A stretch of 64,000 nucleotides of DNA, from NCBI RefSeq assembly GCF_002343915.1, contig NZ_NETK01000001.1, positions 10,564,001 to 10,628,000 on the forward strand, read 5' to 3'. Shown here one piece after another: positions 56,433 to 64,000 of this stretch. Each line of letters begins with the position of its first letter. Position 1 is the stretch's first letter. The notes under the pieces were generated by a model, which was given only the letters and a program-made list of their open reading frames with translations, had not been told where the DNA came from and did not search any database. A program made the translations under genes and the position numbers. The stretch comes from Nannocystis exedens (lineage in GTDB: Bacteria > Myxococcota_A > Polyangia > Nannocystales > Nannocystaceae).

Positions 56433-57434
56433 TCAGAGTGAGGGCCGCCGCTCCCACGCCGAGGTGGCCTCGGCGAGCTCGGTGAACGAGATCTTCCAGG
56501 TACCGAGCGCGTCGAGGGCGGCCGCGCGGCTGCGCAGGGCCTCGGGGGTCGGCGCCGCGTCGGCCGTCGATGCGAGGACGATCCATTCGTTGGTGCCGGA
56601 CCGGCGGACCACCTGGACGTGCGGGAACACCTCGGCGATCGCATTCACGTGGGCGTCGTAGCCGGTCAAATGATGAATGTTGAACGCCGCGACGCCGCCG
56701 GGTTTCAGGCGGGCTTCGACGCGGCGGAGGAACCCGAGGCCGCGCAATTCCTCGGGCACGCCCGCGTTGTCGGTGCCCGGGGCGCCGGGATCGAGGAAGG
56801 CATCGAGCCAGATGACGTCGTACGATTCACCCTCGCCGGCGATGAAGCGCACGGCGTCGTCGGTGACGATTTGCAGCCGCGGCCCCGGGACCACGCCGAA
56901 CCACTCGGCCGCCAGACGCACGACCTCCGGATCGATCTCGACGGCGTCGATGTGCGCCGCCGGCACGCGTGCATGGAGGTAGCGGACCAGGGTCCCGCCG
57001 CCGAGGCCGACGACCAGGAGCCGCCGCGGATCGTCGACGAGCATGAAGGGCGCGGCCATGGCTTCGATGTAGGGGTGCGCGGGCACGTCCGGGTCCGCGA
57101 GGTCGACGATCGTCTGCACGTATTCGTCGCCGCGCTTGCGGATGAACCCGAGCGTGCGCCTGGTGCCGCTCTGCTGCACGCGGATCTTCGAATAGGGGGA
57201 GGTGACCTCGGCGAGGACCTTCCGCCCGCGGACCCGCGCCGGCGGAGCCGGGGCCGGCAAGGGCTGATCGGCGGCGGCGACCGGCGCGGCGGCGGGCGCG
57301 GGCTCGTCGGCCGCGGGGCGGTTGCACGCGCCTGTCCCTGAGGACAGGAGCAGCAGGGCGAGGATGCGCGCGAGGGCGGAGCCGGGGCGGCGGGCGAGGC
57401 GCGGCGAAGGCGAGGCGGCGACGGAGGCGCGCAC
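56433..57434 (-). CDS. Exported spermidine-synthase-like protein (333 aa)
   Basis: Signal-type N-terminus ending LLLLSSGTGAC (lipobox-like) and a Pro/Ala linker, then a Rossmann methyltransferase fold of the polyamine-synthase family: LLVVGLGGGTLVRYLHARVP, IDAVEIDPEVVRLAAEWFGV, IVTDDAVRFI, YDVIWLDAF (gate Asp), GLGFLRRVEARLKPGGVAAF. Enzymes of this family join aminopropyl groups in the cytosol; a lipoprotein form would face a compartment without the usual substrate. A 14-nt repeat pair lies exactly at the lipobox codons. GTG start. Confidence 0.75.
   Translation of the reverse strand: MRASVAASPSPRLARRPGSALARILALLLLSSGTGACNRPAADEPAPAAAPVAAADQPLPAPAPPARVRGRKVLAEVTSPYSKIRVQQSGTRRTLGFIRKRGDEYVQTIVDLADPDVPAHPYIEAMAAPFMLVDDPRRLLVVGLGGGTLVRYLHARVPAAHIDAVEIDPEVVRLAAEWFGVVPGPRLQIVTDDAVRFIAGEGESYDVIWLDAFLDPGAPGTDNAGVPEELRGLGFLRRVEARLKPGGVAAFNIHHLTGYDAHVNAIAEVFPHVQVVRRSGTNEWIVLASTADAAPTPEALRSRAAALDALGTWKISFTELAEATSAWERRPSL
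57329..57349. repeat. 14-nt repeat pair at the lipobox of the spermidine-synthase-like gene
   Basis: CTG core at 57332 and AGG core at 57346 (CCTGTCC-CTGA-GGACAGG), perfect palindrome. Encodes LLSSGTG just before the Cys. Confidence 0.6.
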
Positions 57435-57598
57435 GCGGCGATGGTAACACCGGCGAGCCGCGGCGGGCGCGACGGGGGCTGTCGTCGAGTTGCCCGATCC
57501 GAGGGCGGAAGACCGCGTGCGGCCGCTCGCCGCGTCGGCGGTGGTCGTCGTTCGCAGCGAGGTGGTGAGACGGCCTCGATCTGTGCGACGATCGGGCC

Positions 57599-58942
57599 AT
57601 GAATTACCTTGCATGCTTCGCCACCGTCGGTCTGCTCGTCGCGGCCTGTCAGGCACCGGGCGGCGGCGCCACGACGGACGATCAGGGCAGCACGACCGGC
57701 GATCCGGAGCAGACGACCACGACCACGACCACGGGCCCGGAGCCGACCGACACGAGCACGACCGTGGAGAGCGACACGCTGGCGCCGACGACCGGGCCCC
57801 TCGGCGAGTGCGAGCAGCCGTTCGTGATCCCCGATCCCGTCCTGTTCGACGCCGTCCGCGAGCTGCTCGGGCTGATCGACGAGGCCGAGATCTCGCCGGC
57901 GCAGGCGCAGCAGGTCGAGCAGCTGTTCGGCGGCGTGAAGGATACGCCCATCCTGTCGCTGCAGGGCCTGCAGTGCTTCGTCAACCTGACGACGCTCGGC
58001 CTCGACAACGCGCAGGTGTCCGACTTCGGACCGCTCGCGGGTCTGCAGCAGCTCCAGGACCTCGACTTGGCGGGGTCCCAGGCCGCCGACTTGAGCCCGC
58101 TCGCCGGCCTGCCGGAGCTGCGCAGGTTGTCGCTGCGCGAGAGCGTGCCAGTCGACTTCGCGCCGCTCGCCGGGCATCCCGCGCTGGCCGACGTCACGTT
58201 CAGCCTCGCGGGCGAGGGCGAGCTGCCCGACCTGCAGCCGTTCGGCCAGATGCCCGGGCTGCGCACGCTGCGGCTCGTCAACAGCGGCAGCGGCTTGCCG
58301 AACCTCGCGGGCCTGAGCGGTGCGCCCGTGCTCCGCGAGCTGGTGGTCAACGGCTGCGCGCTGGCCAGCCTCGAGGGGCTCGAAGGCGTGGCCACGCTGC
58401 GGTCGTTGGAGGCGGAGCGCAACCAGCTGGTCGACGTCTCGCCGCTCGCCGGGCTGCCGGCGCTGGAGCACCTGCGCCTCGTCGACAACGCGCTGACCGA
58501 CGTGGCTCCGCTCGGGCAGATCGGAACGCTCGTCACCCTCGAGCTGCGGCTCAACGCGATCACCAGCCTGGCCGGGCTCGAAGCGCTGACGAACCTGACC
58601 GAGCTCGGCGTCCAGAACAACGCGATCACCGAGCTCGTGCCGGTGGCCCCGGCGACCCTGACCAGGCTCTTCGCCTCGGAGAACGCGCTCGTCGACCTCG
58701 ACGCGCTCGCCGGTCACGAGGCGCTGACCGAGGTGGTCGCGTGGGGCAACGCGATCACCTCGCTGGCGCCGCTCGCCGACGCTCCGTGGCTGGTCGACAA
58801 TTGCGCGGTCCTCGAGGTCTGGGACAACCCGCTCGACGACGAGACCAGCACGGTCGTGCTGCCGGCGCTGTGCGAGCTCGGCGACGCCGGCATCACCTGG
58901 GACGAGGGCGGGTGCGTCTCGGACTGCCGCGAGGGCCCGTGA
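57599..58942 (+). CDS. Leucine-rich-repeat lipoprotein, internalin-like (447 aa)
   Basis: Lipobox VGLLVAAC at about residue 17, Thr linker (TTTTTTTGPEPTDTSTT), then about 13 repeats of the internalin type: LTTLGLDNAQVSDFGPLAGL, LEHLRLVDNALTDVAPLGQI, LVTLELRLNAITSLAGLEAL, LTEVVAWGNAITSLAPLADA. The C-terminus has paired Cys (NCAVLEVWDN, GGCVSDC). Such surface LRR proteins bind other proteins; partner unknown. Complete and in frame. Confidence 0.88.
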   Translation: MNYLACFATVGLLVAACQAPGGGATTDDQGSTTGDPEQTTTTTTTGPEPTDTSTTVESDTLAPTTGPLGECEQPFVIPDPVLFDAVRELLGLIDEAEISPAQAQQVEQLFGGVKDTPILSLQGLQCFVNLTTLGLDNAQVSDFGPLAGLQQLQDLDLAGSQAADLSPLAGLPELRRLSLRESVPVDFAPLAGHPALADVTFSLAGEGELPDLQPFGQMPGLRTLRLVNSGSGLPNLAGLSGAPVLRELVVNGCALASLEGLEGVATLRSLEAERNQLVDVSPLAGLPALEHLRLVDNALTDVAPLGQIGTLVTLELRLNAITSLAGLEALTNLTELGVQNNAITELVPVAPATLTRLFASENALVDLDALAGHEALTEVVAWGNAITSLAPLADAPWLVDNCAVLEVWDNPLDDETSTVVLPALCELGDAGITWDEGGCVSDCREGP

Positions 58943-59169
58943 GTCGGACGCGCGCGGGAAGAACTCGCGGGACGTGCGGAGCGCCGGCGCAGACCTGAAG
59001 GGCGACACCTCCGGCGACCTCGCGGTCGCGGCGCGACACCTTCGGCTCCTCGACCTCGCGGCGCGCCCGGGCTGCTGCGGCGCCGCGTTCCGCCGGCGAC
59101 TGTCGTTTGCGAGCCAGCCGGCGGCGCGCGGGAGACGTCGGCCGCGAGCGCACGCCGGCCGCGTTCGCG

Positions 59170-60618
59170 TCAGACCGGCAGGTCGGCGGTCGGGCGCCCG
59201 ACGGCGAGGTCGTCGAGCAGGGCGCGGGCGCACGGGATCACGACCGAGCGCATGCACTGGGCCGCCAGGGCGACCCGCTCGGCGGCCGGGAGGCGGCCGT
59301 GGCGGCGCATCAGCGCCGGGTCGAGGCGGTCGGGCGGGGGCGCGGCGATCCGCACGGCCAGCGCCTCGACGACGACGCGGCGCAGGGCCGGGCCGCCGCG
59401 GGCGAGGGCCCACTGGACGGTGCGCCAGGCCAGGGCGGCGTGGCGCTGCTCGTCGGCGGCGATCCGCCGCAAGGTGGCGGCGAGGGCCGGGTCTTCGCAT
59501 GTCCTCGCGGCCAGGTCGAGCTCGGCCGCGGCGAGCGTCTCGCCGACGCAGCCCTCGCGGACGACAGCGGCGACGACGGCAGCCAGGTCGCCGGGGCCGC
59601 CGAGGGCGTCGTCGGTGGCGAGCGGCCCGGGACCGACCGGGGCGCCGGCGTAGTCGCCGGCGAGGGCGAAGATCAGGCGGGCGTGCGCGACCTCGTCGAG
59701 CTGGGCGGCGCAGGCCTCCTGGACCAGCCCGGGCGGGGCGCCGTGGGCGAGCAGCTGCAGGGTGAAGCGCGCGAACGAGGCGACCGAGGCGTGCTCGGCG
59801 AGGGCGTCGGCGGTCCACAGCGCCGCCAGCTCGGCGCGGGCGGCCGCATCGAGGGCGGCGAGGAAGGCGGGCGAAGGGCCGGGGGCGTCGGCCTGCCAGT
59901 CGCGGCGGCGCGTCGGGGCGGCGGTGCGAGCTGTCCCTTCGACCAGGAAGGGCCGGCCGTCGGTGCAGTTCCAGCTGTACTCGACGACGTGACAGCACTG
60001 GCCGTCGACGGACAGCGGGCCGCAGGCGAGCGTGAAGCCGAAGTCGGGGCACAGCTCGGGCAGCGGGCCGAGGCAGTCGGGGGCGCACTGGTCGCAGCTC
60101 TGCAGGCCGTCCGGGAGCGGCACGCAGATCCGCAGGTAATCATGGCAGTCGGAGGCGTTGTAATTCTCGCACCCGGGGATCTCGAGCACGTCGGCGGGCA
60201 TCAATTCGTCGCCGAGATCCATGAGGTTGACGCAGGCCGGGCCGGTGGTGCCGGTGGTGGTCTCGTCGGTGGTGCCGGACGTGGTGGTGGTCGTGGTGGT
60301 CGCGGGCTCGACGGGGCCGGTGGTCGTGGCGACCGGGCCGGTGCTGTCGACGCCCGTGGTGGAGGTGGTGACGAGCGTGGTGCCGGCGCCGGTGGTGGTG
60401 GTGGTCGTCGTCCCCGCGCCGGTGGTGGGGTCGGAGGGGACGCCGGTGGTCGCCGGGGCGGTGGTGGCCGTGCTGGTGGTGGCGCCCGTGCTCGTGCCGC
60501 TCGCGGTGCCGGGGTCGTCGCCGAGCGGCGGGCGGGTACACCCGGCGGCGGCGGTGAGGCCGAGGGCGTGGAGGAGGGCGACGCGAAGACACGCGAGCGA
60601 CGACGAGGCGGCCGACAT
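59170..60618 (-). CDS. Lipoprotein with Cys-rich region and C-terminal ferritin-like domain (482 aa)
   Basis: Lipobox LGLTAAAGC, Thr linker of about 100 residues, Cys-rich part (about 130-225; GCENYNASDCHDYLRICVP, CDQCAPDCLG, LACGP..CC), then a helical ferritin-like domain from about residue 260. Di-iron ligands are visible: first Glu in LAEHASVASFARF, ExxH in LDEVAHARLIFAL, Glu in EGCVGETLAAAELDL, ExxH in ADEQRHAALAWRTV. The four-helix site is complete, so iron binding or a di-iron oxidase is likely, outside the cytoplasm. Two 14-nt repeat pairs are inside the gene. Confidence 0.8.
   Translation of the reverse strand: MSAASSSLACLRVALLHALGLTAAAGCTRPPLGDDPGTASGTSTGATTSTATTAPATTGVPSDPTTGAGTTTTTTTGAGTTLVTTSTTGVDSTGPVATTTGPVEPATTTTTTTSGTTDETTTGTTGPACVNLMDLGDELMPADVLEIPGCENYNASDCHDYLRICVPLPDGLQSCDQCAPDCLGPLPELCPDFGFTLACGPLSVDGQCCHVVEYSWNCTDGRPFLVEGTARTAAPTRRRDWQADAPGPSPAFLAALDAAARAELAALWTADALAEHASVASFARFTLQLLAHGAPPGLVQEACAAQLDEVAHARLIFALAGDYAGAPVGPGPLATDDALGGPGDLAAVVAAVVREGCVGETLAAAELDLAARTCEDPALAATLRRIAADEQRHAALAWRTVQWALARGGPALRRVVVEALAVRIAAPPPDRLDPALMRRHGRLPAAERVALAAQCMRSVVIPCARALLDDLAVGRPTADLPV
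59496..59516. repeat. 14-nt repeat pair inside the ferritin-like gene
   Basis: ATG core at 59499 and AGG core at 59513. Encodes AARTCEDPA between helix 3 and helix 4, just after the third di-iron ligand. Confidence 0.5.
59928..59948. repeat. 14-nt repeat pair inside the ferritin-like gene (linker)
   Basis: CTG core at 59931 and AGG core at 59945. Encodes LVEGTAR at the boundary between the Cys-rich and ferritin-like parts. Confidence 0.5.
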
Positions 60619-61016
60619 CCTCCCAGGCTACGCGGGTTGCGAGCGGCCGCGGCCGCTGGGGCCGGGGCGTGACATCACGGGCAGGCCGGCGGCGACGGTG
60701 ATGGATCGCGCCGGCACCGGCCACCACGGGCCCGCCAGCCGGCCCCGGGCGCGGATGTCCGAACGGACATGTCACCCGCGACGAGCGGCTCCAGGCACGC
60801 CCCAGGACTCGATGCATTCGCTCGGTTCGCGGTCGCGGCCCGCGCAGGTCGGGCGAGGCCCTGCCGATGGGCCGGCGCGGCGGCGCGGCGGTCCGCGGCG
60901 GCGCGGCGGTACGAGGCCGTCGCAGACGAGCGAGGGCCGGGCGGCCGCGCCGGCGCTCGCCCACGCGCGGTGGGCCTGCGTCTGCACGCCCGCGACACGG
61001 TGCTACACGGATCGCC
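60619..61016. other. Divergent 398-nt region with a 2-unit 14-nt repeat; no gene
   Basis: Between the ferritin-like lipoprotein gene and the RsbW-STAS gene. Contains ATG cores at 60755 and 60769 (TGTCC-GAAC-GGACA hairpin) and a low-complexity GCGGCGGCGCGG stretch near 60870-60920. No coding sequence or promoter identified. Confidence 0.5.
60752..60772. repeat. 14-nt-period repeat, 2 units
   Basis: ATG cores at 60755 and 60769; ATGTCC-GAAC-GGACAT is a perfect inverted repeat. Confidence 0.75.
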
Positions 61017-61826
61017 GTGAATGGGTCAGCACACCTCTGCCTCGCAATCGCCAGCAGACGCGTGGAGGTCGAGTCCGCGTCGCAGGCCGTGAAGGGTTTC
61101 CTGCGCCGAATCGGGGTCGACGACGACGCCTGCTGGCGCACCGAAGCGGCGGTGCGCGAGGCGGTCGCCAACGCGATCGTCCACGGCAACCGCGAGGACC
61201 CCGGCAAACAGGTCGGCGTGGCCGTCGAGCTCGGCGGCGGCCGCCTGGTCGTGCGCGTCCACGACGAGGGCCCCGGCTGGGACGGCAAGCGCCTGGCCGA
61301 CCCGCGCGACACGACGCGCCGGCTGGAGCCGCGCGGGCGCGGCGTGTTCCTGATGCGCCACTTCATGGACGAGGTGGTCCACGACCGCCGCGCCGGCGGG
61401 GGGACGACGGTGACCATGTCCACGCGCCTGCAGGACCCCGCCCGCCCGCCGCGCGGGGCCTACGATCCGGAGCCGCGAGAGGCCGGCATGACCCTCACCA
61501 GCCGTCGACACGGCGACGCCAGCGTGTTCGAGGCGGTCGGCAAGATCACGATCGGCGCCGGCGCGGTCCGCCTGCGCGAGGAGGTGCTGGCGGCGCTGGA
61601 GGGCGGGGCGCGCAACGTCGTGATCGACATGGGCCGGGTGACGGCGATCGACTCGTCGGGGATCGGCGCGCTGGTCAGCGCCTACTCGGCGACGGCCAAC
61701 GGCGGCGGCCGGCTGGCGCTGTGCCGCGTGCCGCCGAAGGTGCTGGAGATCCTGCACATCACGCAGCTCAGCGGCGTGTTCGAGCTGTTCCCCGGCGAGC
61801 GCGAGGCGGTCGCGGAGCTGGCGTAG
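61017..61826 (+). CDS. RsbW-like anti-sigma kinase fused to a STAS anti-anti-sigma domain (269 aa)
   Basis: N-terminal HATPase of RsbW/SpoIIAB type (about 1-140): AAVREAVANAIVHGN (N box), VHDEGPGWD (G1), LEPRGRGVFLMRHFMDEV (G2). A linker is followed by a STAS domain (about 160-269): VFEAVGKITIGAGAVRL, NVVIDMGRVTAIDSSGIGAL with the phosphorylatable Ser context DSSG, ELFPGEREAV. In partner switching these are normally two proteins where the kinase phosphorylates the antagonist. Start is a GTG at 61017; ATG is absent. Stop is 14 nt before a repeat array. No sigma factor adjacent. Confidence 0.85.
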   Translation: MNGSAHLCLAIASRRVEVESASQAVKGFLRRIGVDDDACWRTEAAVREAVANAIVHGNREDPGKQVGVAVELGGGRLVVRVHDEGPGWDGKRLADPRDTTRRLEPRGRGVFLMRHFMDEVVHDRRAGGGTTVTMSTRLQDPARPPRGAYDPEPREAGMTLTSRRHGDASVFEAVGKITIGAGAVRLREEVLAALEGGARNVVIDMGRVTAIDSSGIGALVSAYSATANGGGRLALCRVPPKVLEILHITQLSGVFELFPGEREAVAELA

Positions 61827-61840
61827 AGGGTGGACCCGGG

Positions 61841-61913
61841 GACATGTCCGAAGCGATATGTGCAAAAGAGCATGTTTTGAAGGACATGCTCTTCGGACAA
61901 TGTCCCGCGAGCC
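61841..61913. repeat. 14-nt-period palindromic repeat array, 5 units
   Basis: ATG cores at 61844, 61858, 61872, 61886 and 61900, all 14 nt apart. Nested arms: GTCCGAAG (61846-61853) with CTTCGGAC (61891-61898), inside which GAGCATGT (61868-61875) pairs ACATGCTC (61884-61891). Fills the convergent gap; the minus-strand stop at 61914 follows at once. Confidence 0.9.
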
Positions 61914-62321
61914 TCACAGGTCGAGGTCGCCCATGGCCTCGGGCTGGTAGAGGATCTCGAGCACGGTGAGCTCGGCGATCCGGCCGCCCGGCAGGGGCCA
62001 CTCGATGTCCTGGCCGACGGAGAGGCCGAGCAGGGCGCTGCCGACCGGGGCGAGCACGGACACGCGGTCGGGGCCGGCGTCGTCGGGGTAGACGAGGGTC
62101 AGCTCGAGCTCGCGCTCGCTGCGGCGCTCTCGCAGGCGCACGCGCGAATTCATCGACACCACGTGGGGCGGGAGCGCCTCGGGGTCGACGACGGCGGCGC
62201 GCTCGAGCTCGTCGTCGAGGGCGTCGGCGGCGTCGGTGCCTCGCACCAGCGGGCTCGAGAGCAGGCGCTTGAGGCGGCCGAGGTCGAGGCGAGAGATCGT
62301 GATCGGTGGGACGGACTTCAT
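61914..62321 (-). CDS. rnk: Rnk-like GreA/GreB C-terminal domain protein (135 aa)
   Basis: Rnk/nucleoside diphosphate kinase regulator pattern: ITISRLDLGRLKRLLSS, HVVSMNSRVRLRER, ELTLVYPDDAGPDRVSVLAP and GSALLGLSVGQDIEWPLPGG. Lacks the Gre coiled coil, so cannot cleave transcripts; Rnk binds RNA polymerase and affects NDK and alginate in other bacteria. GAGG precedes ATG 62321. The leader holds a canonical intrinsic terminator ending 15 nt before the start, which suggests attenuation. Confidence 0.85.
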   Translation of the reverse strand: MKSVPPITISRLDLGRLKRLLSSPLVRGTDAADALDDELERAAVVDPEALPPHVVSMNSRVRLRERRSERELELTLVYPDDAGPDRVSVLAPVGSALLGLSVGQDIEWPLPGGRIAELTVLEILYQPEAMGDLDL

Positions 62322-62336
62322 GGCGATGGCCTCGGG

Positions 62337-62366
62337 AAAAAAAATGAAGCCCGCCGAACGGCGGGC
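62337..62366 (-). terminator. Intrinsic terminator in the rnk leader (candidate attenuator)
   Basis: On the minus strand GCCCGCC-GTTC-GGCGGGC (62366-62349) is followed by TTCA and eight U (62344-62337). It is the only clear stem plus U8 terminator seen in the window and lies 15 nt before the rnk ATG on the same strand. Confidence 0.75.
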
Positions 62367-62448
62367 CTCGTCTGCAGGATGCGCGATGGCCCGGGCCCGC
62401 GCAACCACGGCCGGCAGGGGCGGGCGGGCGCCGCGCGCGAGGCGAGAC

Positions 62449-62469
62449 GACATGTCCGTTGCGACAGGT
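62449..62469. repeat. 14-nt-period repeat, 2 units
   Basis: ATG core at 62452 and AGG core at 62466 (CATGTCC-GTTG-CGACAGG). Confidence 0.6.
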
Positions 62470-62628
62470 GACGGTGCGGCGAGGTCGGCGAATGCGGCGG
62501 ATCCGGCGTCGTCTGCGCGAGGCGAATGCGACAGCAAGACCCGGAGTGCCCTGCGCCGTCGGACCGGCTAGCGTGACGGAAGCGGCGGGCGGGTCCGCCG
62601 GAACACAGCACAGGAGAGCACGAGCGCC

Positions 62629-63702
62629 ATGTCCACCAAGTCCGCAGCGCGCGCGGCAGCCGTCGTCAGCGACCCTCGCTGGGCGGCCGTGGTCGCGGCC
62701 GATCCGGCCGCCGACGACAGCTTCTTCTACTCGGTCGTGACGACGGGCGTGTACTGCCGGCCGTCGTGCGCCTCGCGGACGCCGCGGCCGGAGAACGTGG
62801 CCTTCCACGCCTCGGTGGCCGAGGCCGAGGCGGCAGGTTTCCGCGCGTGCAAGCGCTGCAAGCCGGGCGGGCAGTCGCAGGCCGAGCTGCACGCGGAGAT
62901 GGTGGCCGCGCTGTGTCGCTACATCGAGGACGCCGAGACGGCGCCGCGGCTCACGGCCCTGGCGGAGCGCGCGGGCCTCAGCGCGTACCACGTCCACCGG
63001 ATCTTCAAGGCCATCACCGGCCTGACCCCGCGGGCCTACGCGGCGGCCCGCCGCGACGCCCGGCTGCGCGAGGAGCTGGAGCGCGGCAGCACGGTCACGG
63101 AGGCGATCTACGGGGCCGGCTACGGCTCGGGCGGCCGCTTCTACGCGCGCGCCGAGCAGGTGCTCGGGATGACGCCGTCGGCCTACCGCGCCGGCGGGGC
63201 GGCCACGGCGATCCGCTTCGCCGTCGGCGAGTGCTCGCTCGGATCGATCCTCGTGGCGGCCAGCGAGCGCGGGGTGTGTGCGATCCTGCTGGGCGACGAT
63301 CCGGACAAGCTGGTGCGCGACCTGCAGGACCGGTTCCCGCGCGCCGAGCTGATCGGCGGCGACCCGGAGTTCGAGCGCCAGGTGGCGTCGGTGGTCGCGT
63401 TCGTCGAGGCGCCCGGGCTCGGCCTCGATTTGCCGCTCGACGTCCGCGGCACCGCGTTCCAGCAGCGCGTGTGGCAGGCGCTCCGATCGATCCCCGCCGG
63501 GGCGACGGTCTGCTACGCCGACATCGCCGAGCGGATCGGCGCGCCGCGCTCGGTCCGGGCGGTCGCCCAGGCCTGCGCCGCGAACGCGCTGGCGGTCGCC
63601 ATCCCGTGCCACCGCGTGGTCCAGCGCGACGGCGGGCTGTCGGGCTACCGCTGGGGCGTCGAGCGCAAGCGCAAGCTGCTCGACCGCGAAGCCAGCGCGT
63701 GA
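62629..63702 (+). CDS. ada: Ada bifunctional DNA repair protein / regulator (357 aa)
   Basis: Normal length and order. N-terminal zinc/methyl-acceptor domain (about 1-85) with Cys in VYCRPSCASR and CKRCKPG; AraC-type HTH (about 90-185; LAERAGLSAYHVHRIFKAIT); methyltransferase domain (about 195-355; FQQRVWQALRSIPAGATVCY, active-site IPCHRVV). It transfers methyl groups from DNA phosphotriesters and O6-methylguanine to its own Cys and, once methylated, activates its own gene. All acceptor Cys present. AGGAG lies 12 nt before ATG. Confidence 0.93.
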   Translation: MSTKSAARAAAVVSDPRWAAVVAADPAADDSFFYSVVTTGVYCRPSCASRTPRPENVAFHASVAEAEAAGFRACKRCKPGGQSQAELHAEMVAALCRYIEDAETAPRLTALAERAGLSAYHVHRIFKAITGLTPRAYAAARRDARLREELERGSTVTEAIYGAGYGSGGRFYARAEQVLGMTPSAYRAGGAATAIRFAVGECSLGSILVAASERGVCAILLGDDPDKLVRDLQDRFPRAELIGGDPEFERQVASVVAFVEAPGLGLDLPLDVRGTAFQQRVWQALRSIPAGATVCYADIAERIGAPRSVRAVAQACAANALAVAIPCHRVVQRDGGLSGYRWGVERKRKLLDREASA

Positions 63703-63720
63703 GCGGGCGGTGGTCTCGGG

Positions 63721-63769
63721 GACATGTCCGGCCGGGCATGTCCTCGAATGCATGTCCCAAAGGTCATGG
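63721..63769. repeat. 14-nt-period palindromic repeat array, 4 units
   Basis: ATG cores at 63724, 63738, 63752 and 63766, all 14 nt apart. The last overlaps the stop codon (63764-63766) of the converging minus-strand gene. Confidence 0.88.
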
Positions 63770-64000
63770 GACGAGGCCGCAGGCGCCGACGGCGGCCAGC
63801 TCGGGCGGCTCGTTCGGATCCTCGAAGTCGTGGCACTCGAGGCCGTCGGGGCAGACGCCGCCGAGCTCGCAGAAGGGCAGGCAGCAGCCGCCCGCGGGGT
63901 CGTTCGGGCACTGCGGGGCGGCGTCGGGCGCGGAGCACATGAGGCCGCGGTCGCAGTCGTTGGCGGCGGTGCAGACGTCGTAGATCCGGCCGCCCTCGCC
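63764..64000 (-). CDS. C-terminal end of a Cys-rich secreted protein (partial, 78 aa visible)
   Basis: The minus frame is open from the window edge to TGA at 63764-63766 and reads YDVCTAANDCDRGLMC, CPNDPAGGCCLPFCELG and VCPDGLECHDFEDPNEPP, ending ACGLVP. Regular Cys spacing resembles the disulfide-rich module in the FG-GAP lipoprotein at 24038. The N-terminus lies outside the window. No start is in view. Confidence 0.75.
   Translation of the reverse strand, partial: GEGGRIYDVCTAANDCDRGLMCSAPDAAPQCPNDPAGGCCLPFCELGGVCPDGLECHDFEDPNEPPELAAVGACGLVP

Larger units (their letters stand above)
62322..62628. other. Divergent 307-nt region between rnk and ada
   Basis: Contains the rnk leader terminator and one 14-nt repeat pair (62449-62469). 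The ada leader has AGGAG at 62612. No gene seen in it. Confidence 0.5.

Overview
The window is about 64 kb of very GC-rich bacterial DNA. Genes have strong G/C third-position bias, many GTG starts and dense GTGA/ATGA stop-start overlaps. At least ten lipoproteins carry a Thr/Gly/Asp-rich linker straight after the lipobox. There are also Ser/Thr kinases with WD40-like tails, FG-GAP and Cys-rich surface proteins, and an AgmX-like kinase tail. Together these suggest a myxobacterium of the Nannocystis / Plesiocystis / Enhygromyxa type. That placement is inference. I saw no rRNA, tRNA, CRISPR array, transposase or phage gene.

Layout. 0-1 kb: end of an unknown gene coupled to a membrane-anchored coiled-coil protein. 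1-7.2 kb (minus): four-gene envelope operon with two tandem paralogous beta-propeller lipoproteins, a third propeller-like lipoprotein and an outer-membrane barrel. 7.5-14.3 kb: CASTOR/POLLUX-type channel protein, HxlR regulator divergent from an imine-reductase-like oxidoreductase with an operator between them, a large secreted protein, and a CYTH protein. 14.4-23.4 kb: lipoproteins, a twice-frameshifted phospholipase D-like gene, a dienelactone-hydrolase-like enzyme, a hybrid histidine kinase, an Smr protein and a cupin. 23.5-33 kb: frameshifted pilin-like gene, large FG-GAP lipoprotein, small lipoproteins, ABM monooxygenase, XylR-like regulator that has lost its sigma-54 contact loop, SnoaL-like protein, and S53 (sedolisin) peptidase. 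33.1-37.6 kb (minus): operon of Ser/Thr kinase, VKOR-thioredoxin fusion, OmpA-like protein and short coupled ORFs that look like decayed copies of the OmpA gene tail. 38-47.3 kb: Thr-rich lipoproteins, UV-damage endonuclease UvsE, S9 peptidase, STAS remnant, AraC regulator divergent from an SDR. 47.5-51.8 kb (minus): ECF sigma factor coupled to a 1190-aa kinase with WD40-like repeats. 52-60.6 kb: frameshifted FG-GAP gene, scrambled kinase relic, SUKH-like protein, alpha/beta-hydrolase, exported spermidine-synthase-like protein, leucine-rich-repeat lipoprotein, ferritin-like lipoprotein. 61-64 kb: an RsbW-STAS fusion, Rnk, Ada, and the end of a Cys-rich protein.

The most striking signal is not a gene. 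A degenerate repeat with a strict 14-nt period (palindrome GGACATGTCC plus 4 nt) recurs at more than 20 places as arrays of 2 to 6 units. It fills the gap in 8 of the 12 convergent gene pairs, usually running up to the stop codon, and folds into nested inverted repeats. Shorter copies lie in frame inside genes, including a kinase activation segment. I do not recognise it as a described element; bidirectional terminators or a REP-like mobile palindrome are the main hypotheses.
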